64,000 nucleotides of DNA from Pseudovibrio japonicus (GCF_014651595.1 NZ_BMXE01000001.1:62001-126000); one strand, 5' to 3'. Positions 51,271 through 60,667 are shown, numbered from the stretch's first letter. Notes: generated by a model from the sequence alone, not told the origin. Numbers and translations: made by a program.

Positions 51271-53460
51271 TTAAGCGAAGGTCACGCCAGCTTTGTTCAT
51301 TGGTAGTCTGGTCACCCGTGGGCCGCTTACCGCGATAGCATTTGCAAGTGCGGGAGCAGATGGCGGTGTGCCCGGTTCGCCGACTCCAGTCGGGACTTCA
51401 GTGGAGGGAATAATGTGGACTTCGATTGCACCAATATCCGTGATGCGGAGCGGTTCGTAGTCAGAGAAGTTGCTCTGCTGTACGACGCCGTCCTCCAGTG
51501 TGATTTCATCACGCATGGCATGACCGATGCCGTAGCCGATTCCACTTTGCATTTGCGCCTTGACCACATCCGGATTGACAGCGAGGCCGCAGTCCACAGC
51601 GCAGGTGACTTTTTCGATCTTGATGCCGTTATCCACGTCACCTGAGATCTCGACAACTTCAGCCACGTAGCTGCGGAAAGACATATGGACAGCGATGCCC
51701 TGAGCGTGACCTTCCGGGGCATTCCCCCAGTTGCCTTTTTCCGCAACCATCTGGAGCGCGGCGGCCATGCGCTGTTGCTCCAGCGTGTCTTCAGTAAGGT
51801 GATCCAGACGGAACGCAACCGGGTCACGGCCAGCTGCTTTTGCAGCAAGGTCCATCATGCTTTCCATGACATACCCTGTATGGGTGTTGCCAACGGAGCG
51901 CCACCACGACACGGTTGTGGCCGGTTTGATATCGGTGAGGCCGACGAACATGCCCGGGATGGTATAGGGCGTTGGAAACACCCCTTCTACAGAGGCATGA
52001 TCGATTCCATTTGGAGCCGCTGCATCGTTGACGTCAATGCCCTTGGCAATGGACTGACCGGCGATGCGATGGTCCCAACCGATAATGTTGCCATTGGCAT
52101 CCAGACCAACACGGACTTTGTGGGCAAATGCTGGACGGTAGAAGCCGCCGGTGATGTCATCTTCTCGGGACCACACCAGTTTTACGGGTCGCGAGCGATC
52201 TGTCATGCCGAAGGCATATGCTGCCTCTGACTGATAATCGGAGTTTGACGTTGAGCGGCGGCCAAAGGAGCCGCCTGCGAACATGGTCTCGATCTGGACC
52301 TTTTCTGACGGCAGATCCAAAATCTGCGCGATGGCTCCCTGTGGGCCGGTTGGTGTCTGACAGCCATCATAGAGCACCACTCCGCCGTCATCGGTAGCTT
52401 CCAAGGTACAGGTGAGCGGCTCCATGGGGGCATGGGCCAGAAGCGGGAAGTAGAAGGTTTCTTCCACCACATGATTTGCCTGATCAATGGCAGTGGCAAC
52501 CTCACTTTGATCGGTCTCGGACACGTTGTATTTTGGAGCTTCGTTGACGGCGGCCATAAGTTCATCAAAGACCTGATCAGAACTGCGGCTTTCAGCTGCA
52601 GAATTGTCCCAGGTCACATCCAGCGCATCGCGAGCCTGAAAGGCTGCCCATGTATCATCGGCGTAAACCGCCACACCCGCTTTGTTGGGAAGTACAGCGG
52701 CCCTGATAAAACCGTTGATGTCGCTTGCGCCGCTGTCGTCAAATGAAGCGACAGTCCCGCCGAGGCGGGGCGTGCGCTTGATAGCGACAACCATCTGATT
52801 GTCGTGATGAATGTCCATGGCGTATTGGGCGGTGCCATTGACCTTTGGCGGTGTGTCCTTGCGGTGCACGCTGGCATTGCCAATCAGCTTGAACTGGGAG
52901 GGGTCTTTCAACTGCGGGTCCTGAGGGGCCTGTAGCTGACTGGCCGCCTCGACAAACTCACCCAATGAGGCTGAGTTTCCACCGCCTGAAATGGTACCAT
53001 CTTCAATTGTGAGCTGCGTAACTGGTACTCCCCATTCCTGAGAGGCGGCCTGAAGCAGAACCTCACGGGCGGCAGCTCCGGCTAGACGATACTGGGGGTA
53101 GCTGTCGTACATGGAACTGGAGCCACCCGTACCCTGTGTCATACCGCCAAACGCGGTATTGGCGTACAGCTGCGGGTTGACCGGCGCGAACTCGTAGTCA
53201 ATGGCATCCATACTGATGCCAAGCTCTTCTGCGATCAGTGTGGTCAGGCCGGTTGCCGGACCCTGCCCGCTTTCAAAGTGCTTGATAATGGCGGTGACTG
53301 TTCCGTCATTTGAAATCTTCACAAACGGATTGAGCATGGTGGTGTCAGCACCATTTGTTGCAGCCATGAGACCAGATGGCGCGATACCGATAACCAGAAC
53401 GGCAGCGGAAGAGGCTGCTGCCCCCTGAAGGAAGCTGCGGCGAGAGGTGACAAGGTTCAT
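51271..53460 (-). CDS. Molybdopterin-binding aldehyde/isoquinoline-oxidoreductase large subunit
   Basis: A 729-aa large subunit of the xanthine oxidase family, IorB-like. The N-terminus MNLVTSRRSFLQGAAASSAAVLVIG is a twin-arginine signal, so the enzyme is exported folded to the periplasm or anchored there. QGPATGLTTLIAEEL, AGGSFGRRSTSNSDYQSEAA (the GGSFGRR segment at the cofactor), AHAPMEPL and GVGEPGTPPSAPALANAI (with the catalytic Glu in VGEPG) are standard IorB-type motifs. The start at 53460 follows GGAGG and lies one base past the small-subunit stop. The substrate is an aldehyde or N-heterocycle; it cannot be narrowed further. No XdhC-like chaperone gene is adjacent. Confidence 0.9.
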   Translation of the reverse strand: MNLVTSRRSFLQGAAASSAAVLVIGIAPSGLMAATNGADTTMLNPFVKISNDGTVTAIIKHFESGQGPATGLTTLIAEELGISMDAIDYEFAPVNPQLYANTAFGGMTQGTGGSSSMYDSYPQYRLAGAAAREVLLQAASQEWGVPVTQLTIEDGTISGGGNSASLGEFVEAASQLQAPQDPQLKDPSQFKLIGNASVHRKDTPPKVNGTAQYAMDIHHDNQMVVAIKRTPRLGGTVASFDDSGASDINGFIRAAVLPNKAGVAVYADDTWAAFQARDALDVTWDNSAAESRSSDQVFDELMAAVNEAPKYNVSETDQSEVATAIDQANHVVEETFYFPLLAHAPMEPLTCTLEATDDGGVVLYDGCQTPTGPQGAIAQILDLPSEKVQIETMFAGGSFGRRSTSNSDYQSEAAYAFGMTDRSRPVKLVWSREDDITGGFYRPAFAHKVRVGLDANGNIIGWDHRIAGQSIAKGIDVNDAAAPNGIDHASVEGVFPTPYTIPGMFVGLTDIKPATTVSWWRSVGNTHTGYVMESMMDLAAKAAGRDPVAFRLDHLTEDTLEQQRMAAALQMVAEKGNWGNAPEGHAQGIAVHMSFRSYVAEVVEISGDVDNGIKIEKVTCAVDCGLAVNPDVVKAQMQSGIGYGIGHAMRDEITLEDGVVQQSNFSDYEPLRITDIGAIEVHIIPSTEVPTGVGEPGTPPSAPALANAIAVSGPRVTRLPMNKAGVTFA

Positions 53461-53461
53461 C

Positions 53462-53923
53462 TTAGGCCTCCATAATCTCTGAGGCACGTCTTATGGCCGC
53501 GCGGATCCGCTCATAGGAGACACAGCGGCAGGCATTGCCGTTCATGTAATCGTTAATCTCGTCCACTGTCGGAGTAGCGTTGCTAGTCAACAGGCCAACG
53601 GCAGACATGATCTGGCCTGACTGGCAATACCCACATTGCACAACATCGACTTCAATCCACGCCTGCTGCACAGCTTGCGCCGGGGCAGAGTTCAAGCCTT
53701 CAATGGTGGTGATTTCAGAATCGCCCACATCTTCAATGTAAGTTTGGCAGGAGCGTACCGGGTCGCCATCCAAGTGTACGGTACACGCCCCGCATGCTGC
53801 AATTCCGCAGCCAAATTTGGTGCCAGTGAGTTTCATCTTATCCCGGATGACCCAAAGAAGCGGGGTTCCCGGTTCAGCGTCGACGGTGTGCGTATCACCG
53901 TTCAATTTTAGCGTAATTGCCAT
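53462..53923 (-). CDS. [2Fe-2S] small subunit of the molybdenum oxidoreductase
   Basis: A 153-aa electron-transfer subunit, IorA-like. The plant-type ferredoxin cluster is bound by GCGIAACGACTVHLDG and a later Cys in RSCQTY. The second cluster uses QCGYCQSGQIM and NACRCVSYERI. These two cysteine groups are the signature of xanthine-oxidase-family small subunits. I use the ATG at 53923, which follows GAGGGA; the codon before it is an in-frame TTG. It is the first gene of a two-gene operon with the large subunit. It has no signal peptide and would be co-exported with the Tat-dependent large subunit. Confidence 0.93.
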   Translation of the reverse strand: MAITLKLNGDTHTVDAEPGTPLLWVIRDKMKLTGTKFGCGIAACGACTVHLDGDPVRSCQTYIEDVGDSEITTIEGLNSAPAQAVQQAWIEVDVVQCGYCQSGQIMSAVGLLTSNATPTVDEINDYMNGNACRCVSYERIRAAIRRASEIMEA

Positions 53924-54136
53924 CAAAAAGATCCCTCTTTTGATCTATCGAGAGTGGCTGCCCCCAAACTTAACGTAAGGGAAATTAGGAAGAGACATTA
54001 GGTAAACTACGAATGGGGCATCATTGTATACAGATGGCATTTTTCTGACCGGATTCTGTTGTGATTTTCCGCCAACTGGGATGGGCATAGGTTGTTATGA
54101 TAGCCTCATGCAACCTTGTTCCATTATGAGCATGCT

Positions 54137-54664
54137 ATGGCTGTTCTATTCATTTTCTCGGGATTGCCCGGCACCGGTAAAACCACACTGGCACGTACCC
54201 TTGCCCCGCGTTTGCAGGCCGTGCACCTGCGTCTGGATTCTGTTGAGGCGGCGCTGAAGACCAGTGTGCTCGCCATCTCCAAAAGCGAGGATGCGGGGTA
54301 TGTGGCCGCTGCTGCCGTTGCCAGAGACAATTTGCTGTTGGGCAACAACGTGATTGCGGATGCGGTGAACCCGATCGAGATCACCCGCAACATCTGGATG
54401 GAGGCTGCGTTTGCTGCCAAAGTGAAGGCGCTGAACGTTGAGGTGGTTTGTTCAGACAAGCAGGAACACAAGAAACGCATTGAAACCCGACGCAACGATA
54501 TCTCCGCGTTGACCCTTCCCAGCTGGGAGGAGGTGAAGCGGCGGCGCTTTGAGCCGTGGACGCGGCACCGGCTGGTGATCGATACCTTCCAGCGGCAGGT
54601 TCAGGACAGCGTGGATGATATTCTCAACGCCTTTAGTCAGCTTGTGCGCTTCGGGTCTTATTAA
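54137..54664 (+). CDS. P-loop kinase-like ATPase
   Basis: A 175-aa AAA_33-type nucleoside/small-molecule kinase fold. The Walker A motif is FIFSGLPGTGKTTLART and the early LRLDSVEAALK segment fits the D(S/T)-containing strand of the family. NNVIADAVNPIEITRNIW is the Walker B-like region and KKRIETRR the lid arginines. The ATG at 54137 is used; an in-frame TTG at 54116 is less likely. It is on its own, divergent from the molybdenum enzyme operon. The substrate is unknown; relatives phosphorylate small molecules or confer resistance. Confidence 0.78.
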   Translation: MAVLFIFSGLPGTGKTTLARTLAPRLQAVHLRLDSVEAALKTSVLAISKSEDAGYVAAAAVARDNLLLGNNVIADAVNPIEITRNIWMEAAFAAKVKALNVEVVCSDKQEHKKRIETRRNDISALTLPSWEEVKRRRFEPWTRHRLVIDTFQRQVQDSVDDILNAFSQLVRFGSY

Positions 54665-54852
54665 CAGTCGAACACGGTTCGTTATCTGGGTTTGAGGCGG
54701 CTTTTAGGGCCATTTGTGGGCTGCTTAGCCATTTTTGCCCACTAATAATTCCCTGTAAGATTTCTTCAGGTACAATTCAGTTTCAAGTTATTTGTCGGTG
54801 TGACACAGTTCGGGCAACTGCATGGAGCACGTGGGCGTGCCGGAAGGAACAT

Positions 54853-55521
54853 ATGCGCGTTTTGTTGGTTGAGGACGAGCGGCTGATTGCCGACGCCATC
54901 AAGGCATTTCTAGAGCGTCATGAATTCAGGGTGGACTGGGTTGATGACGGGCTGGTGGCAGAAGAGGCTCTGCACACCGGAGAGTTTGATTTGGTCATTC
55001 TGGATCTGGGATTGCCCGGTCAGGATGGGCTGGACTTTCTCAGGGCTATTCGTGATGACAAGGCAGATGTGCCGGTTTTGATCCTGTCGGCGCGGGAGAC
55101 CACGAAGAACCGGATTGACGGGCTTAATCTGGGTGCGGATGACTATCTGACCAAGCCGTTTGATATGGAAGAGTTGCTGGCGCGGTGCCGTGCGCTGGTG
55201 CGCCGCTCTGCCGGACGTAGCCGCATGTTGTTGGAGCATGGCCGGCTGACGCTGGATCTGGACCAGAAGAAAGCCTCCTACGATGGCAAAGAGGTGGTGC
55301 TGCAGCCCCTCGCCTTCCGGCTTTTGACTATTTTACTGGAGCGCCGTGGCCGGGTGGTCTCCAAGTCGGATCTTATGGAGAAGCTTTATGGCTGGGACGA
55401 GAATGCAGAGAGCAATGTGCTTGAGGTTTATGTCTCGCAGATCCGCCGAAAGATCACGTCCAAGCTGATCCGGACTATTCGCGGAGTTGGCTACATCGTT
55501 GATGAGGACAGTACCCTATGA
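54853..55521 (+). CDS. OmpR/QseB-type response regulator
   Basis: A 222-aa two-component response regulator. The receiver domain has the acidic pocket (VEDE), the phosphoacceptor Asp at residue 51 in VILDLGLPGQDG, the Ser/Thr switch in ILSARETT and the Lys in DDYLTKPFD. The C-terminal winged helix includes VVLQPLAFRLLTILLERRGRVVSKSDLMEKLYGWDENAESNVLEVYVSQIRRKI, which is the OmpR/PhoB DNA-binding motif. Its TGA overlaps the ATG of the kinase gene. QseB, PmrA or TctD-like; the downstream flavoreductase gene is a plausible target. Confidence 0.93.
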   Translation: MRVLLVEDERLIADAIKAFLERHEFRVDWVDDGLVAEEALHTGEFDLVILDLGLPGQDGLDFLRAIRDDKADVPVLILSARETTKNRIDGLNLGADDYLTKPFDMEELLARCRALVRRSAGRSRMLLEHGRLTLDLDQKKASYDGKEVVLQPLAFRLLTILLERRGRVVSKSDLMEKLYGWDENAESNVLEVYVSQIRRKITSKLIRTIRGVGYIVDEDSTL

Positions 55522-56831
55522 CGTTTTCCTCAATCCGCAGCCGTATTCTCATCCTGCTGATCCCGCTGCTGCTGGTGGTCTGGGGTGTCTTTTCCGCCAT
55601 TGTCTATTTCATAACAGCGGAAGAGTTTTATGAGACCCATCATGCACAAACCTTTTTGCTGGCGCGGCTCGTTGCTGAACTTGAAGGCGATAGCATTGCG
55701 CCCGGTGATACGCAGGAGCATGATGATGCGGATGAGTATATTATTGCAATCCGGGATGGGGCGGGTCACGACACTTACAAGTCCGTCAAACAGGTGGCCT
55801 TGCCGGAAAATCTGAGCCCGGGCGTTCAGGAGATCCGATCCGGGGGCGAAGACTGGATCCTATGGAGCTTTCCCAGCCAGAACTCCGATCAACAATACAT
55901 TGTGGGAGTAGTTCTAGAAGAGGCAAACGAGCTGGCGGAGCAGACGTTTGAAACTGTGTCCATTCCACTGGCACTGGTGTTTCTTTTCTCTATCATCGCA
56001 ACTGTTTTCATCGTCAAACGTGGATTGCGACCGCTTACGAGCCTTTCTGAAACACTGGCGGTCCGAGAACCGGAGAATCTGGGCAAAGTGAGCATGCAGG
56101 GACAAGCGGATGAACTTGTTCCGATTGTGAACTCGCTCAACGTTCTTTTCGATCGCATTGAAGCGTATCTGGCCAGAGAGCAGCGGTTCATTGATGATGC
56201 GGCCCATGAGATCAGAACGCCGCTCACGGTTGTCAAAGCCCAGTGTCAGGTGATTGAGCCAGAGAAGCTGGATGAGGCTACACGGCAGCGATTTGATAAC
56301 ATCATTGAGGGTGTAGACCGGGCAACTCATCTGGCTGCCAAGCTTTTAGAACATGCGCGGGCGGGTCAGGATCTGTCCCGTGATATTTCCGAGCACGACG
56401 TCATGCCAATTCTACAGGAAAGTCTTGCCCAGCAAGTTCACGTGGCCCATGCCAAGGATGTAGAGTTGCAGCTGCTGAACTCGGAGCCAGTGCAGGCTGT
56501 TGTGGACCCTGAGGACCTTGCGACCATATTCAATAATCTGATTGGCAATGCCATTCGTCATACGCCTGCTGAGGGACAGGTGATCGTGGATGCCCGCCGG
56601 GAAGAGAATCATGTTTGCCTGAGTGTTGAGGACAGTGGTCCGGGTATTCCGGAGGACTATCGGGAAAAGGTTTTTGAGCGGTTTTTCCGCATGCCGGGGC
56701 AATCTGCCTCTGGTGCAGGGCTTGGCCTTTCCATCACGCAAACGCTGTGTCGGCGTAACGGGATCGAAATATCGGTTGGTACAAGCGAGCGGCTTGGCGG
56801 TGCACGTTTTATGCTCAAGCTGCGAACATAA
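55518..56831 (+). CDS. QseC-type sensor histidine kinase
   Basis: A 437-aa membrane sensor kinase. An N-terminal TM segment (ILILLIPLLLVVWGVFSAIVYFI) and a second near residue 155 (IPLALVFLFSIIATVFIV) flank a short periplasmic sensor of about 120 residues. HAMP-like and catalytic parts follow: the H box is FIDDAAHEIRTPLTVVKAQ, the N box NLIGNAIRHTPA, then SVEDSGPGIPEDYREKVFERFFR and the G box SGAGLGLSITQTL. It overlaps the response regulator by 4 bp. Sensed signal unknown. Confidence 0.92.
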   Translation: MTFSSIRSRILILLIPLLLVVWGVFSAIVYFITAEEFYETHHAQTFLLARLVAELEGDSIAPGDTQEHDDADEYIIAIRDGAGHDTYKSVKQVALPENLSPGVQEIRSGGEDWILWSFPSQNSDQQYIVGVVLEEANELAEQTFETVSIPLALVFLFSIIATVFIVKRGLRPLTSLSETLAVREPENLGKVSMQGQADELVPIVNSLNVLFDRIEAYLAREQRFIDDAAHEIRTPLTVVKAQCQVIEPEKLDEATRQRFDNIIEGVDRATHLAAKLLEHARAGQDLSRDISEHDVMPILQESLAQQVHVAHAKDVELQLLNSEPVQAVVDPEDLATIFNNLIGNAIRHTPAEGQVIVDARREENHVCLSVEDSGPGIPEDYREKVFERFFRMPGQSASGAGLGLSITQTLCRRNGIEISVGTSERLGGARFMLKLRT

Positions 56832-56956
56832 GGCTATAAACTTCAGGTTGGTTTCAGCTTACTGGTGATTTTGAAGGGGGCACGCGAATTGAAGCAGGCC
56901 TTGCGGCTGTGTTTTCAATCGCGTGCGCATCATCAATTCTGATTGAGCGCCCCCTT

Positions 56957-58399
56957 ATGAAACCTATTGGTCTGATCTTTCTTTTCGCCAGTGCCCTGCC
57001 CCCGCTTTTGATCTTCTCTCAGTATGGAGGGCAAGCAGATTTTGGCGCCCTGATGAGCCAATACCTTGGAATGCTCGCCCTGATCTTCATGGGTCTGCTA
57101 CAGGTGATGGCAACACGGGTGAAGGGTGTCGAGCTTCTGTTTGGGCCGCTGGACCGTATCTATGTACTGCATAAATGGCTGGCGATTATCGCGATTGCTG
57201 CGCTCTTCCTGCATGAGACAATTGATGCGGAGGCACTTTCCCGCAGTCTTCGCGGTGGGGGTCTTGCAGACCTGGCGGAGGAACTTGGAGAGATCGCCTA
57301 TTATGGCATACTGGCTTTGGGCATCGGCTCATTGGCGACGTTTATTCCCTATCAAATCTGGCGTTGGACGCACCGGCTGATCGGCATCTTCTTTGTGCTC
57401 GGTGCGCTTCACTTCCTGATGATCCCAAATCTTTTCCATTGGTATGACCCAATTGGCCTTTACGTCTCCACCTTCTGTCTTCTTGGTGTCATGTCGTTTG
57501 TGTACCTGACTTACAAAGGCATGAAGGGCCGCAGCAAATCCTATGAAGTGGAGACTGTCGAGATTTACGGGCGCACAACAACCATCACCTTAAAGCCGCT
57601 GGGCACGCCCATCTCACATAAGGCGGGTCAGTTTGCCTATGTTTCCTTTGAACAGGCGGGACTGGGGGAAGTTCACCCCTTTACGATTGCCAGTGCGCCG
57701 CGGGCTGACAACAAAATTCGGTTCTGTATCTCTGCTCTTGGGGATTACACTTCCCGCGTCCACCAGTTGCAGCTTGGCACAAAGGCACATCTCAGTGATG
57801 GGTATGGCGGCTTTCGTCCCATTGCATCGGGCCGTGATCAGATCTGGATTGCGGGCGGTGTTGGGCTTACCCCGTTTCTTGCATGGGCCCAGACATTGGC
57901 TGGAGATGAGGGCGGCCAGATCTTTCTTTACTACGGTGTACGCAACAAGTTTGAGACGCCCTTTCTTGAAGAGCTGGAGGAGCTGCAAAAGCGGCTGCCG
58001 AACCTGCACGTGCAGTACTTTGAATCCGATATGGGTGAATACATTGAGGCGCGGCTGCTGAAAATCTTACAGGGCACCTACTTCAACACCATGCCAATTG
58101 CATTTTGCGGGCCTAAAGCAATGCGCAAACAGTTGATGCGCGATCTGAAAGCGCTCAGGTATCCCTTACGCCAGTTCCATTATGAAGAGTTTCAGATGCG
58201 CTCTGGCATTGACCTGCAGCCAGTTCTCACTCCCCTCATGCGGTATGTGCCTAAGTATCACGATGTGTTCGCTCTGGCTAAGAAATGGATGAGTAGCTTG
58301 CGATACAGACGTTTCTTCCGCCGCTGGAGATTACACGTTCTTGCCTCAGTCAGTGTTTTCCGTGCCGCCTACCACGGCCTACGGGGGCTGAAGGGATAG
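56957..58399 (+). CDS. Membrane flavoreductase, ferric reductase-like
   Basis: A 480-aa protein. The N-terminal half is a ferric reductase-like transmembrane domain with several hydrophobic segments (PIGLIFLFASALPPLLIFSQ, YLGMLALIFMGLLQVMA, RIYVLHKWLAIIAIAALFLHETI, RWTHRLIGIFFVLGALHFLMIP) whose His residues in HKW/LHE and THR/LHF could bind heme. The C-terminal half is a NOX-type flavin/NAD domain: EVHPFTIASAP, IWIAGGVGLTPFLAW and MPIAFCGPKAMRKQL. I start it at the ATG at 56957; the GTG at 56909 would add 16 residues. It follows the two-component genes and may be controlled by them. A short Arg-rich C-terminal tail is unusual. Confidence 0.85.
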   Translation: MKPIGLIFLFASALPPLLIFSQYGGQADFGALMSQYLGMLALIFMGLLQVMATRVKGVELLFGPLDRIYVLHKWLAIIAIAALFLHETIDAEALSRSLRGGGLADLAEELGEIAYYGILALGIGSLATFIPYQIWRWTHRLIGIFFVLGALHFLMIPNLFHWYDPIGLYVSTFCLLGVMSFVYLTYKGMKGRSKSYEVETVEIYGRTTTITLKPLGTPISHKAGQFAYVSFEQAGLGEVHPFTIASAPRADNKIRFCISALGDYTSRVHQLQLGTKAHLSDGYGGFRPIASGRDQIWIAGGVGLTPFLAWAQTLAGDEGGQIFLYYGVRNKFETPFLEELEELQKRLPNLHVQYFESDMGEYIEARLLKILQGTYFNTMPIAFCGPKAMRKQLMRDLKALRYPLRQFHYEEFQMRSGIDLQPVLTPLMRYVPKYHDVFALAKKWMSSLRYRRFFRRWRLHVLASVSVFRAAYHGLRGLKG

Positions 58400-58483
58400 G
58401 TGAAATTAAATCAATATATTAATCGCGCATTGGAGAGTTCAATCAGGTCAATCATTCCGGCGTGTCTTTAGGATCATTGGCTT

Positions 58484-59362
58484 ATGACAAAACTTTCTTC
58501 TCGCTCCATTTCAACGAATATCCCTGCTGCTTCTGATGATCGCCGATCCAAGGCACCCATCGTTTGCTACGAAGTTGATCACCTCCCAGCCTATGACGCG
58601 GAGCTGTATCAGCAGGCCAAGGAGAGCATGAAGAAGATTGATGAGGTTGTGGTGCCGCCACGCGATGGAAGGTACTTTGAGGTTCCCGCTGGGCACTTCT
58701 TCCGCATTGTGAGTGTTGAAGGGCCGCAGGTGGGGGATTTGAACCTTTGGAATGCTCATGATCTGAATGAGCGTTTCTACAGCGGCAAAACACGTCAGCT
58801 GCATGCCTCCCACCTTTCAACGGGTGACCGGCTATGGAGCACCATGCCTTACCTCCGGCCCATGGCGACGATCACGCAGGATACTCTGGACTGGTATGGC
58901 TGGGATGAGGATGGGGCTGGTGTGCATGATGTGATTGGCACGCGCTGTGATCCTTACACCAACCATATGCTGAAGCACGTGGACTATAACCAATGCTGCC
59001 ATTCCAACCTGACTCGTGCGCTGGCGGATGCGCGGGGGCTCTCGCTGGATGGGGCGGAGCCGCATGTGCATGATGTGATGAATGTGTTCATGTGCACCGG
59101 CTTTACTCGCGACACGCACCAGTACTTCATGAAGGCCAGTCCGGTTCGTCCCGGGGATTTCATCGAGTTTTTTGCCGAGATTGATCTTCTGGGTGCGCTG
59201 TCCACCTGTCCCGGTGGTGATTGTGGCAGCAGCCATTCAGACGATGAGACGCCGTGTTATCCGTTGCTGGTGGAGATCTTCAAACCGGCCGAGGGCAGCC
59301 TGCCAAACTGGTCGCCTGCCAAGCGTAGCGGGTATAGCGGTGGGCACAAGCTTAGGGAATGA
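58484..59362 (+). CDS. DUF1989 (urea carboxylase-associated family) protein
   Basis: A 292-aa protein of the DUF1989 family, found near urea amidolyase and aminomethyltransferase genes. Family motifs include PAGHFFRIVSVEGPQVGDLNLWNAHDLNERFYSGKTRQLHASHL, HDVIGTRCDPYTNH and NVFMCTGF, with CPGGDCGSSHSDDETPCYPLLVEIF near the C-terminus. The several Cys and His residues suggest metal binding. No urea carboxylase genes are in the window. Relatives are linked to C1 and guanidine-type chemistry, so an enzymatic role in amine or C1 metabolism is possible (inference). It overlaps the convergent alcohol dehydrogenase gene by 11 bp. Confidence 0.88.
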   Translation: MTKLSSRSISTNIPAASDDRRSKAPIVCYEVDHLPAYDAELYQQAKESMKKIDEVVVPPRDGRYFEVPAGHFFRIVSVEGPQVGDLNLWNAHDLNERFYSGKTRQLHASHLSTGDRLWSTMPYLRPMATITQDTLDWYGWDEDGAGVHDVIGTRCDPYTNHMLKHVDYNQCCHSNLTRALADARGLSLDGAEPHVHDVMNVFMCTGFTRDTHQYFMKASPVRPGDFIEFFAEIDLLGALSTCPGGDCGSSHSDDETPCYPLLVEIFKPAEGSLPNWSPAKRSGYSGGHKLRE

Positions 59363-60338
59363 GAACGGCGGCGCCGGATAATCGGCCCTCGCGCAGATCA
59401 TCCAGAGCGGTGTTGGCTTGCTCCAGTTTGTAGGGAACGCAGTGGGTTTTCACGCCTGCTTTTCTGGCGATCGGGAAGAACTCCAGCCCATCCTCGCGGG
59501 TTAGGTTGGCGACGGAGACCACCTGACGTTCTTCCCACAAGAGCGAGTATGGCATTTGCGGGATATCGCTCATATGGATACCGCCGCAGACAACGCGCCC
59601 GCCTTTGCGCAGAGCTTTGAGGGCTGCAGGGACCAGCGCTCCAACAGGGGCGAAGATGATGGCAGCATCCAGTTTCTCCGGTGGCTCTTCTTCAGAGCTT
59701 CCCACCCATGTGGCGCCCAGTTCACGTGCGAACTGCTGTGCCTGCGTGTCACCTGTTCTTGTGAAAGCATAGACCTTACGTCCCTGCCAGATGCAGATCT
59801 GCGTGATGATGTGAGCAGCAGCACCAAAGCCGTATATGCCGATCATCTCGCCCTCACCAGCTTTCTTCAAGGAGCGCCAGCCGATCAGGCCTGCGCATAA
59901 GAGCGGAGCAAGTGAGACCGGATCTGCTGTCTCATCCAGCTGGAAGGCGTAATGGCGGTCTGCGATGGTATGGGTGGCAAAGCCGCCGTCACGTGTGTAG
60001 CCGGTGAAGATTGGATGATCGCAGAGGTTTTCCTGGTGGTTCTGGCAAAAGGAGCAGCATCCGCAGGTGTGGCCCAGCCATGGAATGCCAACCCGCGTAC
60101 CCGGAGCGAGATCAGTGACGCCTGCCCCGCAGTCACGCACTCTGCCGACGATTTCGTGACCGGGGATCAGTGGCAGTTTGGGGTGTTTGAGGTCGCCGTC
60201 CACCACGTGAAGGTCTGTGCGGCAGACTGCGCAGGCTTCAACCTCGACCAGAATTTCGCCGGGACCGGGCGTTGGAGGTGCCTCTTTGTGCTGAAGAACA
60301 AGCGGCTTTCCAATTTCGGTCAGAACCATTGCTTTCAC
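59352..60338 (-). CDS. Zinc-dependent alcohol dehydrogenase
   Basis: A 328-aa medium-chain dehydrogenase with a GTG start preceded by AAGGAGAG. Catalytic zinc ligands lie in AVCRTDLH and PGHEIVG, and the structural zinc is bound by the cysteine cluster TCGCCSFCQNHQENLC. The Rossmann part reads IGIYGFGAAAHIITQICIWQG. The sequence resembles AdhP-like and 'acid-tolerant' ADH subgroups that omit a few residues in the cofactor domain. Likely NAD(P)-dependent oxidation of an alcohol or reduction of an aldehyde. It is convergent with the DUF1989 gene. Confidence 0.9.
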   Translation of the reverse strand: MKAMVLTEIGKPLVLQHKEAPPTPGPGEILVEVEACAVCRTDLHVVDGDLKHPKLPLIPGHEIVGRVRDCGAGVTDLAPGTRVGIPWLGHTCGCCSFCQNHQENLCDHPIFTGYTRDGGFATHTIADRHYAFQLDETADPVSLAPLLCAGLIGWRSLKKAGEGEMIGIYGFGAAAHIITQICIWQGRKVYAFTRTGDTQAQQFARELGATWVGSSEEEPPEKLDAAIIFAPVGALVPAALKALRKGGRVVCGGIHMSDIPQMPYSLLWEERQVVSVANLTREDGLEFFPIARKAGVKTHCVPYKLEQANTALDDLREGRLSGAAVLIP

Positions 60339-60620
60339 GAGAGCTCTCCTTCAGAACCACTGATGGGCTTGCCTGCGATTAAACGCAGTTTTTCTTAAGA
60401 AAAGCTAGAAGTACCCTCAGCGCGAAGTTGTGCCCCTGCCCGTTTCATGCGCTGGTTTATGCCTTGCGGGTCCAAGAACGATTGCACAGCTCATCTGCGC
60501 CGGCGTTAAGTGCATCTTCCCGGATACCCAGAGGTTATTCAGGAGTTCTATGCAAAGCGACAATTTAATCTTTTCCTTCTGGTTTCAGTCTGGTAGTTAC
60601 CAACTTGCTCAGCAATGAGT

Positions 60621-60657
60621 GCCGGTCGCAGCCTACCCGGCAACAGCGAAAACAAGG
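60621..60657 (+). promoter_or_regulatory. preQ1-I riboswitch controlling queCDEF
   Basis: Stem P1 is GCCGG (60621-60625) with CCGGC (60637-60641). The loop starts TCGCAG and ends with a C just before the 3' strand of P1, the position used to read preQ1. After a short spacer the tail is AAAACAAGG (60649-60657). TCGCAG, the ligand-binding C and AAAACAAGG match the Thermoanaerobacter preQ1-I aptamer as I recall it. The AAGG of the tail is also the ribosome site of queC, 10 bases before its ATG, so ligand binding should hide it and block translation. Confidence 0.88.
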
Positions 60658-60667
60658 ACTAAACCTT

